The notes under the pieces are model-generated. The model did no database searches. It worked only from the letters and a program-made list of their open reading frames with translations, and was not told where the DNA came from. From Rhynchonema sp. JSB1_4 (lineage: Eukaryota; Nematoda; Chromadorea; Monhysterida; Xyalidae): 64,000 nucleotides of DNA. A program made the position numbers and the translations under genes. The DNA lies in assembly GCA_030248065.1 (NCBI GenBank), contig JASAMV010006379.1, forward strand, positions 1 through 64,000, written 5' to 3'. Below, in pieces: positions 33,188 through 46,300 of the stretch (the first letter of the stretch is position 1; every line of letters begins with the position of its first letter).

Positions 33188-34763
33188 GCAGCTCATCGTA
33201 GTCGGGTTCTGCCTCCTCTTGTTTTATGTTGGTGCTGACTTGGGTTTGTGAGCTCTCAACAAGCTGAGCAAACTATATACGTGCATGGGTGCGTTGTTTA
33301 TTTACCAAAGCGTCTGTCAGTCATAAAGTTCAGTAAACTAAACGGTGTGCTTCGGTTTTGCACCGGGCTGCGGGTGCAAGCGTGCTGGTTCTTGCGCTTG
33401 TTTTTCTCAATGTGTTGAAGAAGGTTTTGCCGTGACACAGGGCAGTATTTCCGATCAAATAAATAATGCAGGATTTCGATATTTTAATCTCTTATTCCAG
33501 CATGAATTATATCCTGTGATTAGATGACTGTTGTGCGTCGGTTTCCCGTGATCTTGCGAAATAGTTCGCCATTCACGTATGTTTTTACATCGCTTCCCCT
33601 CTATGAGTCATAATCCATGTACATCATGTGTGTCCATCTTTTCGCGTGCTATATTCTGATCACAGAAATTGTGACTGCCAACTGGGGCTATTCTATGTGT
33701 TTTTTTATATATCCGCATCCGTAAGAGAAAGGAGTGCCCATGTGTTTGGAGATGTACCGTCTTGTCTCTCGGCGTTATTTCCAGACGGTTCCTGAATTTT
33801 CTGGCATGTTTCAAATCTTAGTCTTGTGACCGAGGTGTTTTCGCCGAACACAAGAGATGACGTTTGCTCGCGCCTCTGTGTTCAAGCTTCGTAAACACCG
33901 ACTATGCAGAAAATCAATACTCTGTGCTCTCAGGCCGCACTCCTGTGCGTCATGCAGAGACAGACAGTCATGTGCAATTCTGCATGTGTTCATGCTCGAA
34001 AACTCGACCCTGCCCGCTGCCACTAGTGTCTGCATGATACTTGTGCAAATGCGAGCGTGGTGGCTGGTTGGGCAAACGCCCACTATATATATTTTTGGCA
34101 TTACATTGCTGTTCTTTCTGACTGTGACTCGGTGCTGTGCTGCAATGTTGTCGGTTATTTTTTCGTAAATGTGCTGGGTTTCAGAGCTCTTGGTCTTGAA
34201 AACCCCCAAAAAAATGACGGTTGGCATCAGAGCGTTTCTGTATTTCATTTCGTCATCACAAACAGCGATGTCGGATGTCTCGCATCACTTTTATAACTGT
34301 GTTTATGTTATTATGTTATTAACTGTGTTTTTATGTTATTTATAACTGTACACACGTTGCTTTGAGCTGATACGACATGATCTTCCTGTCGTTCACACAT
34401 GACGTTCCCCGCAGCCAGACCACTTGTGCGTTGCTGCCGTTGCTAGGTCAAGTCACGATTGAATCAGGTTGCTAACCGTTTCCATGGGCAACTGCATTTG
34501 TTTTCACAGAACGAAATAAAAATCTTGCAGGCATTTCTGAGCTTTCTTGCTCGAATTTCCTTACTTATCATGTGATAACATTGACTACAAGTTGCGGATG
34601 TTTGTGTTTCTGTAAAAAGTGTGACTTTTTTCAGCCATTGTCGGAACTTTAGGGATGCAGTTTAGTTAAAAATAGATCTGTCTTATTTTTTCAGGGAATT
34701 ATTTTGACGTCGCCTAGTGTTCAACTACTGTAATCCCGTTCGAACGCCAAATTCCGTTCCAAA

Positions 34764-37700
34764 ATGTCGCAACCGCCTCCCTATGGTTCCTATCAACCAC
34801 CGCCGCCTGCTGGATGGGCCCCGCCGACCGGTGGTATGTCTAATGGACTTGGATTAATTTAGAATATTGGTGCCAAATTACAATATTGAGCTGCTTTATG
34901 CTAAAAAAACAGGCGCCAGGTCACTCCAGCTAGTCGAGCCTGATTCCAGGCCTAACCTATGCGGGGCTTGATTTTGTGCTGTCTGCTGCACGAACTACTT
35001 TCTCAAGAAAATATCCCACAAAAACAAAAGTGTTGCTTGTCTCCAATGATGCAGTTTGTCCGGGTGGTACACATGCATACGGTGGAGGGGTCCAGCGCGG
35101 TAGATATAGATATCTGAGTGCAACCCACCCCCTCAATAAAACGAATTGCAGGGTACGGACCCCCGCCTGGCCAAGGTTTCAGCGGTCAGCCCCCGATTCC
35201 CCCACCGATGCCCCACATGGGCGGGATGGCCGGCGCCTACGACCAGGGGGAAGCCGGGCAACCCAAGTACAGCTCGCAAATACAATTCAGTGATAAGTCG
35301 ATCAGGGCTGGTTTCATCAGAAAGGTTCGGTGAAATTTTGATTTTCTGTGTGTTTTTTGTGGCAACCTTGTAGTCATCTGCTGCATTCGTGGTCGCACTG
35401 ATGCTCGTGTGACAAAATGGGTGGATAAAAAAAGCACATTGTGTTTTTCACAATTGAGCTGGCTGAGATAGACGAAGTATCTTGTATTTCTACACGTGAA
35501 AATGTTTTTCAGGCGTTGTTTAGGATTGTGTAGAAATGGTTTCCTCTGATGCTCTGTCTGTTGTGGTAAATACGATATCCAAACCCAATGCCTAAATATA
35601 TACCAGCTAACAAGCATCCCAATCGAAACATCATTCGCACACTTCAGCACACATTTTAGGTGTTCACCCTGCTAACGATCATGTTACTGGTGGTGGCTGC
35701 TGTCGTGTGCGCATTCGCATTCAGTGAAAACGCGCAGAACTGGGTGCGAAGCAGTGGCTGGGGCATGGGACTCTATTGGGCGTCATAGTGAGTGACTGAT
35801 CGGTTATTATTTGTTTAGTTTGTTTGCACGTACATGTACGGTTAGTGAAACATCAGCGAGTCGACTGTCTGTCAGCCAGCACTGGTCGATTATGTGCGTG
35901 CACCAACTAGGGATCGGAAGGTATCGGGCATCGGCACCCAAAAAGCGTACCCCCGATACCGATCCCTGACACCGACCTGTGCGCACCGCTGGCGCGCTTG
36001 GCTGATGTTTCACCACAATTAGAGAGTGTATGGAATTGAGGGGCTACTTCTGTGCTCAGAAGCGGAAATCAATTAGGATAAAATGTTTTGCCAACTTCAT
36101 ATCGTCAGCAGTTTCCAGTTTTGAACAATGGCAATGGCTTGTCAACAAAGTTCTTTTCGTCCGAAAAATTTGTGAAAAATTCTAATAACAGTCTTCGTTA
36201 TTCGCGGTTGCGTGATTGGGTTTTTGGGCGCGAAAGTTCCGAATGTTGGTTTGGGTATGGTTGGTTTATTGCTCTCAGTGACGCATAAAACCATGCACGT
36301 AAATTAGTGATAGAAGCAAAGTTACAAGACCGGGTGGGACAATTACGGAAATGAAAATAGTTACAACACTGGTTATAACAAAACCACAACAAGTAAAAGC
36401 TACAAAAAGCGCCCAGGAGAGAGAAAGATCACGGACATCAGGACAGATCACAGGACATGTTAACAGAACTGAAAATTATGCATTAATCCTCGTCCTCTTC
36501 AAACGACAAATGTCGGGCTCAGAGGGCGCATATTGGGATCAGTCCATATTGTCAACAGTCCAGAACAGATGGTGGGTTGGTGATTGACCGTCACTTCCGT
36601 GTACCACCATTTAGCGACGTGGCTGGCGTCCCCAGGCTGACGTGAATGCGTATCGAACGAGACATCGCCATATACATCCCGTTGACCGCATCCGGACGCG
36701 GTGGCGATAGAGCCCTTGGTTTGGGTATCACCCCCCAAAAACATATCACGCCATCCGCTACAATGTTGACGCTTCCACTTTGAAGAAACCAACCAACCAT
36801 GACCATTGAGCATAACCTAATCTCTCATTCCCCTTTTAGTGTATGTTTCCTGGTGGTCTACTTGGCTTTGGCCTGTTGCGAAGGCGTACGACGCAGTTTC
36901 CCCACCAATATTATCTGTCTGGTTGTGCTGGTGAGTCTATTTTTGTTTTGGTTATTTTTTTGAGTCTTACGTATTTTATCTTGTCGCAAATTTCAGTTGT
37001 TCCGTTATTCAGGTGATGTCAGGCATGGGCAGAGTCAGATCGTCAAGAGTTTTTCAAAATCAATATAATAGCCATTTTGGGAGAAATATAAATGTTTCAC
37101 ATTGATCATAACCTAGCTTTATAATTGTAGGGAAATCAGTAAAACGACCCCTCTCACACTGGCGAAAAAACGGTATTCGACATTTCGTGAAAAAAAAACG
37201 ATAAAGAGCCGCAGTCTATAAGGATAGAGGCCACCCAAATGCATTTTTGAGGCGCACTAATGTTGATACAAACAAACGCTGCCGCCAGTATTCGCGAATC
37301 CCTGTCAGAAAAGCAAGATTTTTTGCTGGACTATTTTGTCTCCAACAGGACAGATGAGAAGGAAAAACAGAAAAGTTGCTTTCCTAATAAAAACCGAGCA
37401 AAAAATAAGGAAAAAAATGTAGGGAAAAGGGCTCGCCCAATAAAAAAACGAATAAAATGGGAAAAAAGGAAAAATAGATAAAAACATGGACGAGGCAAAA
37501 ATGATTTTGTGAAATTGCGCAGAAAGTGGAAAACTTTATTGTCACAGGATGAAAAAGAGTGTGTCGCCAATTGCAATGTTTGTAGACAGTGGCCATCGCG
37601 TACATGACAGCAATGATCACGGCGTTCTACAAAACAGAGATTGTGTTCTTGGCAATGGGTATCTGTGCGGCGTGCAGTTTTTCGATCATTCTGTTCAGCA

Positions 37701-40375
37701 TGCAGACAAAGGTATGTGCCTGGCTGATGTTTCGTGCACATTATGTGGTGGGGGGTGGCAAAAGTACCGTCAGACAATGCAGCAGGTATTTTTTTGCTTT
37801 GGAGATCGTGTGCTTTTGTACTTATAGCGCTGGTGGAATCGAGCGTGGTGCTCGGATCTATCCGTTTTGTGCATTCTGCAGAACATTTTCATCGCAGCCT
37901 AAAATTTTAAATCTTGAACTCGTCGAAAGTCAAATTCTGTGCATATTTAGAGAAATCTAAACTCATGAGTTATTTTGGTTGGGAGCATATAATCCTGGTT
38001 GGAAATACAATGTGCAAAACCTATGTAATCATGCGGCAACCCCGATTTCAAAAGTTTGATACGGACTGGAACAATCAATGTTTCACCCCCTTGCAGTACG
38101 ACTTCACATCGTGTATGGGCGTGATGTTTGTGATCTTCATGGTCATCTTCTTGTTCGGTATTGTCGCCATTATCGTCACCATGTTCTATCCGCAGATGAG
38201 AGTGAGTGGTTATTTGGTTATCTGGTTTTCTGTTGTCTTTTGGTTATTGCGAGTTTGAAAATTGTTTGTATCATTTTTGTAATGGAACTAACATTCTCTC
38301 TTGCAGTTCCTGTACCTGATCTACGCTGGTCTGATGGCCCTGGTCTTCATGGTGGTACGTCTTTTTTATTTTCTTGTTGAAAAATTTCACGGGGCGTTTT
38401 TTTCAAATAACTGATGTGTGTTGGGCCACCACCCACCAAGCAGTCACACACACTAAGACCAATGAGTGATGCCTTGCGATTCACAATTCGGTCGAACCGT
38501 ACGCCCCCGTGGGCAGAGCGTACGTTGTACGCAATGCTTTCTCTTGTCCGTTCTCGTGGTCAATTCAGTCGGACTTGCTTAATAGGAACATACTGAGTGA
38601 ATGAATCTGACCTTAATCTTGTTTATTCGCATTTGTTTCACCATTTCATGCGCCAGAGTAGGTAGGCTTTATGTTGAGTGATGTTTCACGCCACACATGA
38701 CTAAACATTTGCAGTACCTGGCTATCGACACGCAGCTGGTGATGGGCGGGAAGAAGCACGAAATCTCACAAGAGGACTGGGTATTCGCGGCCATACAACT
38801 GTTCATGGATATCATCTATATATTCTGGTTCCTGCTGCAGGTCATTGGCGGATCCAGGTTTGTTCTGCTAAGCGGAGGGGAGGTGAAATTTGGCAGAACT
38901 TTTTAGGATTGATACAGGAGAAGGTGGATCAGGGCCGTCTTTTTTCTGCCTATAAATTTAATGGAATTATTTTAAACATCTTTGCTGTCGTTTTTTCGGC
39001 GGTGATCACGCTATTACCCGGCAGTGGTTCACGTGTCGGCTTAGGCGTGCGCAAAGGCACACAATCAACCATGCTGTTGCGTCTAGTGAAGGGCTAGGGC
39101 TGAACCGCCTAAATTTGGACCTGGGCCTAAGCCTCAGTGCAGGCTTCAGCCTGAGCTCAAAACCACTGTTTGTTGGGTCCCGCTTCGACCAGCGCAGGTT
39201 TTTTTGACTAACATCTTCTCAATAACCAACAGTACGCTATTATGATCCCATATTGGAACTTATTTGCTGAGGGTATATTAGGTGGCTGGTTTCCAATCTT
39301 TGTGTCGGTGTTGTGAAACGTAGCTGGTGATGTGCCTGTGCATGTGGTGTTTGCTTGGAAATTCTGAATTTCTGGCTTGAGGGTTATCTAGCGTATGGCT
39401 TTAGGTGGCAGTTCGCGATTCATGAAAATATGCGCAGTTTTGAATGTCATGTGGTCATTGATGTCTGCACGTACCAATAGGACGGGAAACACGGCAGAGG
39501 AAGGATGTTTCTGATACATCGACCAGTTCTAAACTTATAACACACTTATTTTTTCTAACCTGAGTGGCTAAAGGGTGTGTCAGTCAACCATCACCAAACG
39601 CCCCCATTTCCTTGGGTAGAAATGAAGCATAGCGCCACCCTGATATCGTCTGTAAAAACCGCGTCTTCTAACTCGCTCAACCGTGAAATAAATAAGGTTA
39701 TACTTCCAGCAAAGGCAAATATTTGTATCAGGTCGTCTGACCAGCTTCATGTCTCGGTCTGGATTGGCTAATTGATGAGCCGAACTTTATGTATTTGATT
39801 TTGCTCCAGAAGTAATCCTCTCGATTTCCATGCGATTTAGCGAGCTGAAAGACGCGGTGTTTTGCAAACAATGGGTGATATTTTCGAAACGGTGTAAAGG
39901 TCAGTTGGGTGTAAAGGTCGGTGGAAAGCTCGGTCGACAGCTCAGTGTGATAGACCTCGGTGTAAACTTGAAACATTCCACGTTAATAACAGGCAATGTT
40001 TCACGTTTACACCGAGCTACGCCGACCGAGCTTTCGACCGAACTTTACGCCGACCTTTAGGCCACTCTCTGACAAAAGCAAAAAGCAAAAAGTTTAACAC
40101 ACACTTTTTGCTTTTTGCTTTTTGCTTTTGTCAGAGAGCAAAAGCAAAAAGTTGACTTTTTGCTTTTTGCTTTTGTCAGAGAGCGGCCTTACGCCCAACT
40201 GACCTTTACACCGTTTCGAAAATTCCACCCAATATCAACTCGATGCTGTCCTTCATTTGTAACCGAGAAAATTTGGGATGTTGGCTGACGTCCGGCACAC
40301 CGTTTAATGCCAGCCTGCTGTCCCATCACACCAAGTTTTATTTTTCCTCCATTTTGTTTCAGCAACCGAGACTGA
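34764..40375 (+). CDS. Lifeguard/TMBIM (BAX-inhibitor-1-like) membrane protein
   Basis: Lifeguard proteins are multi-pass membrane proteins of ER, Golgi or plasma membrane linked to calcium leak and resistance to apoptosis. Nine exons (34764-34833, 35152-35324, 35660-35787, 36840-36930, 37586-37711, 38097-38201, 38307-38354, 38715-38857, 40363-40375) join in phase to 298 residues, the usual Lifeguard length. The N-terminus is Pro/Gly/Tyr-rich (MSQPPPYGSYQPPPPAGW), as in LFG1/GRINA. Then come FSDKSIRAGFIRKVFTLLTI (the conserved entry to helix 1), seven hydrophobic segments, RRSFPTNIICL, AYMTAMITAFYKTEIVF, FTSCMGVMFVIFMV, and DTQLVMGGKKHEIS-EDWVFAAIQLFMDII, the C-terminal signature of the family. 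The tiny last exon adds SNRD then stop; read-through of exon 8 would instead stop near 38906. Introns carry repeats. Confidence 0.92.
37188..37285. repeat. Dispersed intronic repeat, copy 2
   Basis: ACGATAAAGAGCCGCAGTCT, TATAAGGATAGAGGCC and ACTAATGTTGATACAAACAA align with the copy at 27672-27755 in the Utp12-domain gene. It lies in the Lifeguard intron before exon 37586-37711. Confidence 0.55.
39871..40231. mobile_element. Nested foldback element in the last Lifeguard intron
   Basis: Outer arms: TGGGTGATATTTTCGAAACG with GTGTAAAGGTCAGTTGGG pair with CCCAACTGACCTTTACAC and CGTTTCGAAAATTCCACCCA. Within this lie a second stem (GTCGGTGGAAAGCTCGGTCG against CGACCGAGCTTTCGACCGA) and a third (TCTCTGACAAAAGCAAAAAG repeats, 40066-40186). 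This suggests elements inserted into elements. Confidence 0.75.
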
Positions 40376-40920
40376 GTCCAAAGACGACGAAGTCGACACA
40401 AAGACTGTTAAGCAAGCTACATACCTAAGAAAGTACTACTACATTTATGGTTGTTGTTGAATGTTAAACTACATGGACTGCACTGCACTTACACTACAGT
40501 TATTACTCCTTGCCGCAATCTTAACACAAAACGTAACTTTAAGAGGCTGAGCTGACGATTTATTAAAAGTTCGGTAAGTTTACGATATTGTGCTTGATTT
40601 GTTTAATGTTTATTGTTTTCGTTTTCTGCACGTGTGCTCTTTGTTCATGATAAGAAAATGCTTCACTGCCACCCAGTGATGCAGTTGGTCCGGGTGGTGG
40701 AATACATGTATTGTAGATAGCTGGAGGGGTCCAGTTCGGCTCAGAAGACACAGACAGCTTCGGGGAACAGATTTTTTTGGTACTCATACCTCATTACCAT
40801 GTTTTGTGGGTATTAACCCCGCACACCCCCATATGTACATCACTGCTGCCACTGTTTATAGTTAGGTAAAGATTGGAGAATTTTGATGAAGGATGTATTA
40901 TTCATACTATCAAGCTTTAA

Positions 40921-41568
40921 ACCTGGCCCGCCACTATTGATATTTGAAATTTTTGGTTTGTTTTTTTTGCTCTAATTTGGTTGTCGACATCGAGACGAAT
41001 AAGGTTTATATTCATGACTTTTTGATCTGGTGCAGATTTTATATCGAAATCAATCGATAAACACCGGTTCTCGGGAACAAAATTAAAAAAAATAGATAGA
41101 CCCCCACTTCTTGGCAATCACGTCAGCCAGGAACAAAATTTTGAATTGCCGCAAAATTGTCATAGGCTTACAGTATGCTATTAGGGATTTTACGCTCCCG
41201 ACTTTACGCTCCCACTACACAGTGCTGCCACTGCGCGCGCTTACAACACGTGTGTTATGCACTGACAAACAGAGCGGCACTGTACAAACCGCATGGGCAA
41301 GGTCACGTGACTACCGTATGCCTGTGATAAGAAGCAGTCGGCCATCTTGAATATTTGTTCCTGTCTTCCTGAAATGCACTAAATGGGGGTCTATCTATTT
41401 TTTGGAATTTTGTTCCCGAGAACCGAGGTTTATAGATTAATTTCGGTATTAAATCGGCACTTAATGGAAAAGTCACGAATATAAACCTTGTTCGTTTCGA
41501 TGTCGGCAACAGTAATAGATCATAAAAACAGAACAAAATTTTCAAATATCAATAGTGGCGGGCCAGGT
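40921..41568. mobile_element. 648-bp long-TIR foldback, TTAA target
   Basis: Starts ACCTGGCCCGCCACTATTGA and ends with its complement TCAATAGTGGCGGGCCAGGT, flanked by TTAA at 40917-40920 and 41569-41572. The arms stay complementary through GTTCTCGGGAACAAAATT and ATAGATAGACCCCCA. It lies downstream of the Lifeguard gene. Confidence 0.85.
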
Positions 41569-41589
41569 TTAAGTGAGCTAAATTTTAGC

Positions 41590-41770
41590 ATCGACTTGCT
41601 CCTGTGGAGGCCATTTCAGCCTTTGTGAAACATCATCCCATAATAGTTCATCAAGCTAAAGTTTTGTATCGACTTGCTCCTATGTGGACCAAACAAACCA
41701 CCAACAACACAACAAACAAAAACCCACGGCCATTTCAGCCTTTGTGAAACATCATCTCATAATAGTTCGT
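41590..41770. repeat. Tandem duplication of about 70-110 bp
   Basis: ATCGACTTGCTCCT(G/A)TG and GGCCATTTCAGCCTTTGTGA followed by AACATCATC(C/T)CATAATAGTTC occur twice. The second copy has an insert of AC-rich sequence (41690-41725). Each copy carries the GTGAAACATC word. Confidence 0.7.
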
Positions 41771-42211
41771 TACCCAGTGTGAAGAAAAAGGAAGTTTCAC
41801 ACCTTGTGGCACTTTTAGGTAAAAGTGTTGGCTTCCAACTTGGGTTCTTCAGATAAACTATCTGTTTTCATTTACATATCTTTCAGGTCCCGCCAAGCAC
41901 ATTTAATTTTTCTGCCGCGAATTCTTAATCTTTTCTTCTTTTTCAGCAACTAAACGCCACAACGCAACGAGAGAGCAACAATTCAATCACGAAACAAACC
42001 GATAAGCTTTGTAATATAATATGGGTTACAACAATAATTATACTTGAGACACCGAATGTTATCACATCGTTGTAAACCACGGTATTCATCATGAATATAG
42101 TTTTAGTATGTATATTAACTTTCAGTGGTTATTTTGTGTACGCGACGACCTTTTTGTTCAATCTATGGGTACGTAATTGTGTTCTTAAATTTTTAACGTT
42201 GATAATGATAT

Positions 42212-42832
42212 GTGAGGAGGGAAATTCTTTCGTGTTTTCTAACCGTTGTATGCTGTATTGTTTCAATTTTCTCTCTTTGTATTTTTATTGTTTTGTGCTG
42301 GATTTTGGGGGAGAATTCTGTTCTAACCAAGCGCCATCACGTTCTTCTCCGCGTTCGTTGGTTTCGCAGTAAAGCAGTTTACGTTGTTTCAATGTGTTTT
42401 CCGCTCTCAGTCTTTTGTGTGATTTCTTTTTGTGTTTTTGGTACATGCGATTTTTGTGTGTTGCCGACAGTCGACATGCAGTTTGTGATTATGCTTACTT
42501 TTGAGTTGGCCCTCATTTTCGAAGCATCTTTCTTCACAAAACTGATAGAATGGAGCCTTGGAAGTCATTTCTCTCAGTTTTGCCGCTTGGCGTCTGTGGC
42601 CAAAATTGGGGGCAGCTTCCAGTCCAACAACTGTAAAACTTTTACTTCTACGCGTTTAATTGTTTGTAATTTCGTCGAACGCTGTGTCCCACCCCTGAAC
42701 ATATGTAAATGTCAGCACACTCTAATAAAGCATATACTGTACAGTATATCTACGTTAGTTCGTTATTTTTATTGCTTATTTCGTACAGCCGTGTCCGCAA
42801 ACATTCCTGTTGTAATTTGCTTCAAAAGATAG
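42212..42832 (+). other. 206-codon hydrophobic open frame, not recognised
   Basis: An uninterrupted plus-strand frame with a Cys/Phe/Val-rich first 90 residues. The strand is T-rich, which by itself produces hydrophobic translations, and there are no family motifs. Just upstream, 42091-42168 encodes MNIVLVCILTFSGYFVYATT followed by a GTACGT donor, which looks like a signal-peptide exon that could belong to the ionotropic receptor downstream. Both are weak. Confidence 0.2.
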
Positions 42833-43354
42833 CCGGATCCCGAACAAAAATAATTCCCTGCCTGCGGTGCTTGTGTGTGGGCATTGCATTTGTGTGAATC
42901 TACTATTCAGCCAAACGAGTGAATTGAAGTTACAAATTAGCGTGAGGCAGCTAATAGTTATGTAAATATAGAGAATATTATGGTGCGCTAAAAGCATGAC
43001 AAACACATTACCGAAGCTGTTTCCCGGATTCTGATAGACATATGCTAAACCGAAGAATGATAATCAGTATTGCAGCTTTTGAAACAAGAAGGCACTTCGC
43101 TTGAATGAGATGTATTCCTCCCAACGAACCCCTGGAAACTTTTGCCTTGTGATTTCAATACAAGAAGTCGCCATGAATATTTTAACCTGCGCACAGCTTT
43201 GTGTGTGTGTACCTTGTTCACGAACTCGGCTCATGGCAACGAAGAACAATAAAAAAACTTCGATTTACAGAACAAACTTTATACGAAACCTCGCTGCATT
43301 CTGCACGCCCGGTACCAGCATTTAAATTTTGTAATCAATCAATACAAATGAAAA

Positions 43355-46300
43355 ATGCTGGTCGGATATACAAAACCGAATTTCGTCAACGCACAATGTG
43401 ACGCGCATGATTTTGAATGTCCAAACGAAGATTACGGCGCAACGATACTGCGATATTTGTGCATGCAGCTGAATGAAACATTAGAGTTCAAATACTTGAA
43501 CGAAAGTGAAATTCGTGAACTTCAAGACAATGAAACATCGTCATCAAGTGGGGTGGGGCTGACGGCAGTGGATAATGGACTGGTGGATACGTTGGTGTCG
43601 TTGGTGGGTGCTGGTGGTGGTGATGTTTCGTCAGAAATATATAAAGTATACTTTCATCTGGTTATACCACACTTTTTATGGGTCACATCACATGACATTA
43701 TGCTGCCCGCAGGCTGGACGCCTGGTTCATAATTTTGGCTTGCTTGGTTGCGCTTTACCAATTCTAAAGTCGTAGTCGTTGTTTTGCCTACGGACTCTGT
43801 ACGGCCCTGATGTTTCAACTTTTACTGTTCGATGACGTGTTCCAGGTATCAGCCACACCATCCCGCGTTCTGCACTTCAACTTTTCCTACCCGGTACACC
43901 GAACATCGCCCGTGTTTGTCACGCACGTGACGCATGAAGGTTCGGTGTATTCCGATTTCAGTCACACCAACCGTGTTTTGAGGACTGCAGGTGCAGGACA
44001 TCTTCAGCTAAAACGCCGCTAACGGGCACATGATAGCAAAACTGCTGATTCACACTTCTGATTCCAAAGCAGTTTATGGTTTTGTTGTTATTCCAGCCGT
44101 TTGCATGCTATCAGGCATCTTGTGATGTCCATGTGCTCGAGCTAGACAGATGACGCAGATGGTTTCAACCCGAGTTCACAAAACCGAAACTGGGTTCCTC
44201 ACCGCACCTACGTAGGCTGAGAATCACGAAAACCAAGTTCCTCTCTCTCTCAACCAACCAACCTCTCCCACCCAGGCACTCTGACAGCAGCCCTCCGTCT
44301 GTTAACCATCTTTCAACCGCTTGTCTGGTTCATGTGTCTGTGCACAATGGCTGTGTTGAGCTTGACGTTGAAAATGTGGCATTTCGGTACGCCTGCAAAC
44401 GCATGGACTGGAAGAAGGGCCAAAGGTGAGGCCCAGGACTTATGCGTTTAGACTTGGGACGTTGTTCAGGTGCCGGGGGGCCAACTTTCAGTTCAGTGGC
44501 TTCTTGATTGTCGATCTTGGAAACCTGCGACGATATCCAGCGAGATTATTCCACTGCCCTCAGCCTCAGCTAATTTAAGTGGCTGCTGTCTTTCGAAAAC
44601 CGGCGGTTTTGTCCATGACGTACAGATCGGACTTGCGTTGTCACGTAACCGGTTGTGCAATTTGCCGATGCAACATATTTTGACCAGCGTGACACAGGTT
44701 TATCAGCTGGCTGACGACCACGTTGTATCACGCTGGTCGAAACCGGACGGCTCAGTATACCGTGAGCACTAATTCCCTTTTTATATAAAAAGTCACGTGA
44801 TCGAATTAAAAGACCAGGCAAGCGACCACCACCGCACCAGTTTTATGCAGGCCGTTGTGTTTAAACGTTTCAGGATCGTGGGATCCCATGGACACTTCAA
44901 ACAGTTTCCAGTATAAAGCAGTGTGAGACGACTTTTTGGTCCACCTTATATATGTACATACTACAATAGCCCCCTCTTCAGGCGTGAGCTCGTGGCACCT
45001 GCTCAGCCACTTGTTGACGCAGGATACGCTCAAACTCGACCACTCAAGTGCGAGTTTCAGCCTGTTGCTGTTGTGCACGTCCATGATGACACTGTTCACA
45101 TTCGTGCTCTATCAGAATTATCTAAGCACCGTCCTGGTTAGTGGGTGGATCTATTTAGTTTTCTATGATGGTTTTACCATGCGAGTGTTCCGCATATGTG
45201 CATCTGTTTTTTAAGGTCGGTTTATACTCTGACTGCCTGGCAGTAGCAGTCAGAAATTTGTGACTGCCCGTTCGGTCAGCTCACGAACAGAGCAAGAACA
45301 GCAGACGGCAGGCAGCGGGCAATGGACAGTGCGGAACAGGCAATCACTACAAGCAATTGCTGCCTTGCCGGGCACTTCTGCGTGGTAGTGACTTCTCCGG
45401 ATTTTGACTTCTACTTCCCGGAAGTCAGAAGTATAAATAGACCTTAACTGTTTGTGTGATGTGGCCACATACTTGGTGCGTCAACTTTGCCGAACATATC
45501 GGAAATGCCGTTGTCACCTGACTTCTCTGCTCGAAGGACTTTTACGCTGGTCAGTATTGGTGGCACCAGTAAACTACAAGGCAAGCAAGGACGCATGAGC
45601 GATCCATTTGGTGGTCGCCTCCAAGTGAATTGTACAGCAAACGGATAACATTGTGGGTCACCCAGGGGCATGCAATTCACATAAATGTGTCACCAACTTT
45701 GTCACGTCGGCTTCAAAAATGGGGTCTAACTTTTTCAGGTGCGTCCTTACGTGCCTGAACCGCCCGTGACGAGCCTGGATGACCTGATCAGACAGCTGGA
45801 TAGCGACCAACTCAAAGTCGTATTGCCCGAGCCGGGAACGATAGAGGAAACGTTTCTCGCCGATATTCAGCACAAAAGGGATAATGGCACACAAAACAGC
45901 GTGGTCGTCTATGAACATAATGATGTATGTTACGACATTTTTCAATTTGCTCAAAACAATACTGCCGAATTTTCCGTACAGAGCATGGGCTATACTCGGA
46001 AAAACGATAAGAAATTGTCGGCCTTTTTGACTCAAAGCCCACACCCCCAGATGACCATGCTGCACTCCGTCGGGCAAGCCATTAATATTTCCTAATATTA
46101 CAGTATTTCTATATTTTATTGCTGGTTATGTACGAATGAACTGTTGTCCCTTGTCAACTTTCGTCTTATGCTGCAAACATGGGGACCAGCAGTCCAAATT
46201 TCTAGATGCCTCTTTCAAAATCCCGCTCATTCCCTGGTTCAGGGTGTGCGTCGAGACATGATCCTGTCAGGTGACTACGTGCAAATCCAGAGTCTCAAGT

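Larger units (their letters stand above)
30612..34763. other. Gene-free spacer rich in inverted repeats
   Basis: Between the stop of the Utp12-domain gene and the Lifeguard start I see no supported coding sequence. It contains the GCTACTAAA cluster, two foldbacks and one MITE listed separately. The last 1.5 kb (33.2-34.7 kb) has no recognised feature and would hold the Lifeguard promoter. Confidence 0.6.

Noticed and set aside
33811..34248. Overlapping frames on both strands of about 140 and 100 codons
   Set aside because: No motifs on either strand; typical of open antisense sequence in a spacer.
35910..35970. Small AGGGATCGG inverted repeat in a Lifeguard intron
   Set aside because: Looks like a tiny hAT-type remnant, but arms are only about 10 bp and no target duplication is clear.
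37260..37827. Lys-rich and Phe-rich opposing frames
   Set aside because: A/T-rich intronic sequence; the real Lifeguard exon here is 37586-37711 in another frame.
44426..44981. Extra pore exon candidate (FSGFLIVDLGNL) in the ionotropic receptor
   Set aside because: Exons 44276-44425 and 44982-45136 join in phase and already supply a family-like pore loop.
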